A stretch of DNA of 64,000 nucleotides from Deltaproteobacteria bacterium (lineage in GTDB: Bacteria > Desulfobacterota > GWC2-55-46): NCBI GenBank assembly GCA_016219015.1, contig JACRCL010000003.1:1-64000 (forward strand), written 5' to 3'. The notes under the pieces are model-generated. The model searched no databases. It saw nothing but the letters and a program-made list of their open reading frames with translations, and was not told where the DNA came from. The number at the start of each line of letters is the position of its first letter. Position 1 is the stretch's first letter. Below are positions 61,617-64,000 of the stretch, piece by piece. Position numbers and translations under genes: made by a program.

Positions 61617-62936
61617 TTAGCAGGGCCTTTCAGCACCCTTCCTGTTGTAGTACCACCAGTTAAGCAGAGTGCCGATGACGCAGAAGACTATCAGGCCCAC
61701 GAAGAACGACTTGGGCGAACCGGTCTTCGCTATCGACACGCCGATGAGCGAGGCGAAGATGAACGGGCCGTAGGCCGCTATGGCGCCGGTAAAGCCGAGG
61801 ACGCCGCCCGCCTGACGGGGCTCGAATATCATCGGTATCTGGCGGAACGTCGAGGCGTTGCCGATGCCCGAGAAGAAGAAGATCGCAAGCATCATCCAGA
61901 CGAAGAAGCTGAACGACTCAAGCGACGTCGGCGCGAGCGCGGGCATGATGATTATCGAGAAGACGATAACGCCAATGCCGCAGAGCGTCGTGATTATCGC
62001 GCCGCCGGTCTTGTCCGATACGAACCCGAATATGACGCGTGAGGCCGCGCCGATAAGAGGCCCGTAGAACGCGTACTTAAGCGGGTCGGGCGCGCCCGGG
62101 AAACCGCCGTAGAGCGATTTTATCATCATCGGGAACGACGCCGAAAGGCCGGAGAACGTACCGAATGTCATGATGTAGAGGACGGTCATGAACCATGTGT
62201 GCTTGTTGCCGAATATGTCGAGCTGCTCTTTGAACGACGCCTTGATCGGCACGCTCTTCAGGAATATGAACGACGCTATGCCGAAAATAACGAGAAGCGG
62301 GATGTACCAGAGGACGCTGTTCTGGAGCCAGATGTCCTTTACGATCTCGCCCTTGGTGAAGACCTGGGGGCCGCCGGCCACCGCGCCGAAGGCCGCGAAG
62401 CCTATTATCCAGGGGGTCACGAACTGGGTAAGGCTGACGCCGAAGTTGCCTATGCCGGCCTGTATGCCGAGCGCCGCGCCCTGGAGCCTCTTGGGGAAGA
62501 ACATGCTCGTGGAGGGCATGAACGAGGAGAAATCCCCGCCGCCGAAGCCCGCCAAGAAGGCCAGTATCATAAAGGTCGTCCATGTCGTGGTCGGGTCCAT
62601 GACCGCCAAAGCAAAGCCGACGCAGGGGATGATCTTCAAGAAGTTGGCTACCCCTACGACCACCCGTGTCCCGAATATCGGGACCATGAAGGTATGTATG
62701 AGCCGGAAAGTGCCTCCGGCGAGCCCCGGCATCGAAGCGAGCCAGAAGAGCTCCATTGTGGTGAACTTATAGCCTATCTGGGGGAGACGGACGACGAAGG
62801 CGCTGACGACGAACCATGTGGAGAATGACAGGATAAGGCTTACCGTGGTGACGATAAGGGTTGTCCAGGCTACTGTGCTGCCTGTTTCTTTCCAGAACTG
62901 TGGGTCTTCAGGTTCCCACCTACTTAACCACGCCAT
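61617..62936 (-). CDS. narK: nitrate/nitrite MFS transporter NarK
   Basis: Major facilitator protein of 439 residues with about 12 membrane segments. NarK/NNP hallmarks include FWLASMPGLAGGTFRLIHTFMVP, GFGGGDFSSFMPSTSMFFPKRLQG and GIGNASTFRQIPMIFEP. It brings nitrate in or exchanges it for nitrite. AAGGAG precedes the ATG. A promoter lies upstream and a strong terminator downstream, so it is its own transcript next to narI. Confidence 0.93.
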   Translation of the reverse strand: MAWLSRWEPEDPQFWKETGSTVAWTTLIVTTVSLILSFSTWFVVSAFVVRLPQIGYKFTTMELFWLASMPGLAGGTFRLIHTFMVPIFGTRVVVGVANFLKIIPCVGFALAVMDPTTTWTTFMILAFLAGFGGGDFSSFMPSTSMFFPKRLQGAALGIQAGIGNFGVSLTQFVTPWIIGFAAFGAVAGGPQVFTKGEIVKDIWLQNSVLWYIPLLVIFGIASFIFLKSVPIKASFKEQLDIFGNKHTWFMTVLYIMTFGTFSGLSASFPMMIKSLYGGFPGAPDPLKYAFYGPLIGAASRVIFGFVSDKTGGAIITTLCGIGVIVFSIIIMPALAPTSLESFSFFVWMMLAIFFFSGIGNASTFRQIPMIFEPRQAGGVLGFTGAIAAYGPFIFASLIGVSIAKTGSPKSFFVGLIVFCVIGTLLNWWYYNRKGAERPC

Positions 62937-63027
62937 GGGCTAATGCTCCTTTCGAATCAATTTTCACTGCAAAAAGAACCGCGTGTATCCGGGAAAAAAG
63001 CAAGCACTGTATGAGAGCCTGAGCCTG

Positions 63028-63057
63028 ATATTAGTAATAGGTATTAAGGCAAGTCAA
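63028..63057 (-). promoter_or_regulatory. probable narK promoter
   Basis: On the minus strand TTGACT (63057-63052) and TAATAT (63033-63028) are 18 bp apart, about 90 bp before the narK ATG. An Fnr/Dnr box was looked for and not seen. Confidence 0.5.
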
Positions 63058-63070
63058 AAGCTTAAAAAAA

Positions 63071-63096
63071 GGGGTGGGCTTTTTCAAGCCCACCCC
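63071..63096 (-). terminator. terminator after narI
   Basis: An 11-bp stem (GGGGTGGGCTT/AAGCCCACCCC) has loop TTTC and A7 to its left, giving a T tract on the minus strand. Confidence 0.85.
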
Positions 63097-63103
63097 CGAA
63101 GGG

Positions 63104-63802
63104 CTACTTGTACTGCACTATGTTCGGCGTAGGGCCGCCCTTCCGGTACCACCTTACGACCTGATAGGGGCGTATGAGGTACTTGTAAGGGTTGATGACC
63201 ACGAAGTGCGCAAGCCTCGAGAACGGGATGAGGCCGATGAATATCATGGCGTTGAATATGTGTGTCTTGGTGATAAGCGGCAGGTTCGACACATAGTCGA
63301 CATTGGGGCTGAGCTTGAATATCGACCAGATCCAGGGCACAGCGGCTCCGGCGTACCAGTTCGATCCCCACCTGTAGAGGATCGCGTTGCCGAGGCCGGT
63401 TACGACCTGGATGAGGAGCACGATCAGCACGAGGACGTCCCACGATGTCGTGAGCGCCTTCACCCTTGTGTTCGTAAGCCTCCTGTAAATGAGGGCGAGG
63501 AGGCCGAAGAACGCGAGGAAGCCGGCTGAGAGCGCGGTAAGCTCGAGTATGTAGAGCCTTACCGGCACGCCGTTCCACGCAAGGATCGCGCTCGGGAAGA
63601 ATATCCCGAATATGTGGCCGAGGAGTATTGTGATTATCCCGTAGTGCCAGGGGAACGACCCGAAGAACAGGGTCTTGTTCTCGAGGAACTGGGAGGACTG
63701 CGACGACCATGTGTACTTGTTGCTTCTGAATCTCCATATGGCGCCGATTATGGCTGTCATAAGCAGCACATAAGGCATTCCGCCGAACAGAAATTGGTTC
63801 AT
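63104..63802 (-). CDS. narI: respiratory nitrate reductase gamma subunit NarI
   Basis: Membrane cytochrome b subunit of 232 residues with about five helices. Heme-ligand histidines are expected in WHYGIITILLGHIFGIFFP and AHFVVINPYKYLIRPYQVV. It takes electrons from quinol and passes them to NarH. AAGGAGG precedes the ATG, which follows narJ with no gap. The narGHJI operon continues to the right, past the window. Confidence 0.93.
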   Translation of the reverse strand: MNQFLFGGMPYVLLMTAIIGAIWRFRSNKYTWSSQSSQFLENKTLFFGSFPWHYGIITILLGHIFGIFFPSAILAWNGVPVRLYILELTALSAGFLAFFGLLALIYRRLTNTRVKALTTSWDVLVLIVLLIQVVTGLGNAILYRWGSNWYAGAAVPWIWSIFKLSPNVDYVSNLPLITKTHIFNAMIFIGLIPFSRLAHFVVINPYKYLIRPYQVVRWYRKGGPTPNIVQYK

Positions 63803-64000
63803 TTATTTGGCCTCCTTAACATCTTTGTCTAAGACTCTATAGATGGCACTTATTAGGTGGCTATAGATGTTCTTTTTATTTTTTTCGAAGTTCTTTACCA
63901 GCTTCTCCATCGCGAGTATCACAAAGCTCTCCCTGAAGTCCTTCTTCAAAGCCTCGTCCTGAAGAAAGCTCATGAAGTGAAGCAGGACCGGCAAATGGTC
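63803..64000 (-). CDS. narJ: NarJ nitrate reductase chaperone, C-terminal part (window-edge partial)
   Basis: The frame reads DHLPVLLHFMSFLQDEALKK and continues to DKDVKEAK, fitting the C-terminal half of NarJ (TorD family), which inserts the molybdenum cofactor into NarG. The frame is open at the window edge, so the 5' end lies beyond. Its stop is adjacent to the narI start (TAAATG). Confidence 0.85.
   Translation of the reverse strand, partial: DHLPVLLHFMSFLQDEALKKDFRESFVILAMEKLVKNFEKNKKNIYSHLISAIYRVLDKDVKEAK

Noticed and set aside
1..64000. CRISPR array
   Set aside because: The repeats are dispersed singly, of 60-155 bp and palindromic, without regular spacers or cas genes.

Overview
The window is a chromosomal stretch of a Gram-negative, probably anaerobic or facultatively anaerobic bacterium. 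GC is high (I estimate upper fifties), with heavy use of ATA and AGG codons. Secreted and outer-layer proteins, two-subunit pyruvate carboxylase, nitrate respiration genes, a cytoplasmic-type [NiFe] hydrogenase, hemerythrins, ferritins, rubredoxin-like proteins and a selenocysteine operon fit a Desulfobacterota/'Deltaproteobacteria'-like or Nitrospirota-like lineage. This is inference; no rRNA or other decisive marker is present.

Layout. 1-5.4 kb: PAP2 phosphatase, two small unknown genes, a periplasmic M1-type peptidase and a secreted helical protein. 5.4-7.1 kb: an AT-rich islet with DUF2188, an XRE regulator and an ImmA/IrrE peptidase behind a near-consensus promoter with an operator palindrome. 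7.1-7.4 kb: a possible structured RNA and tRNA-Glu(CTC). 7.5-15.3 kb: prmC, an NtrC-type regulator with its sensor kinase, a 31-residue membrane peptide and an NlpC/P60 protein. 15.8-21.5 kb: redox and metal proteins on the minus strand: bacteriohemerythrin, a PDZ-Spy-like protein, a geranylgeranyl-reductase-type flavoprotein, two ferritin-like proteins, a zinc-ribbon protein, a rubredoxin-like protein and a MidA-type methyltransferase. 21.9-29.2 kb: GH15 glucoamylase, a frameshifted aconitase, DUF362, HAD phosphatase and thioredoxin-TPR. 29.4-38.5 kb: two related secreted proteins around an AmmeMemoRadiSam B protein, gltX, pycA/pycB, an AEC permease and a deacetylase-like protein. 38.5-42.9 kb: osmC, selD, ydcF and selB. 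The selD reading frame has an in-frame UGA at the active-site position, followed by a SECIS-like hairpin. 43.2-49.3 kb: hydrogenase small and large subunits, GAF-GGDEF, Hsp20, DUF488 and a b-type cytochrome pair. 49.5-56.9 kb: UXS, DegT/DnrJ aminotransferase, then nrdR-ribD-ribE-ribBA-ribH-nusB and HU. 57.2-64 kb: tRNA-Ala(GGC), a NosD-like protein with a membrane partner, hemerythrin and Cys-rich proteins, narK, narI and the 3' end of narJ.

Three dispersed imperfectly palindromic repeat families dominate the intergenic space. R1 is a MITE-like element of about 140 bp with terminal inverted repeats and 4-bp target duplications in several copies. R2 is an approximately 110-bp 'cattctga' palindrome. 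R3 is an approximately 125-150-bp 'ggctgctgaaaaa' element that can contain R2. They sit inside operons (rib, pyc, sel) and in some cases touch start codons.

How the genes work together: selB and selD would support selenoprotein synthesis, including SelD itself. The nar genes give nitrate respiration, and hydrogenase, ferritins and hemerythrins point to redox and oxygen management. The two pyc genes feed oxaloacetate to a cycle that includes the aconitase, and the rib operon supplies flavins. No transposase, CRISPR array or rRNA was found.
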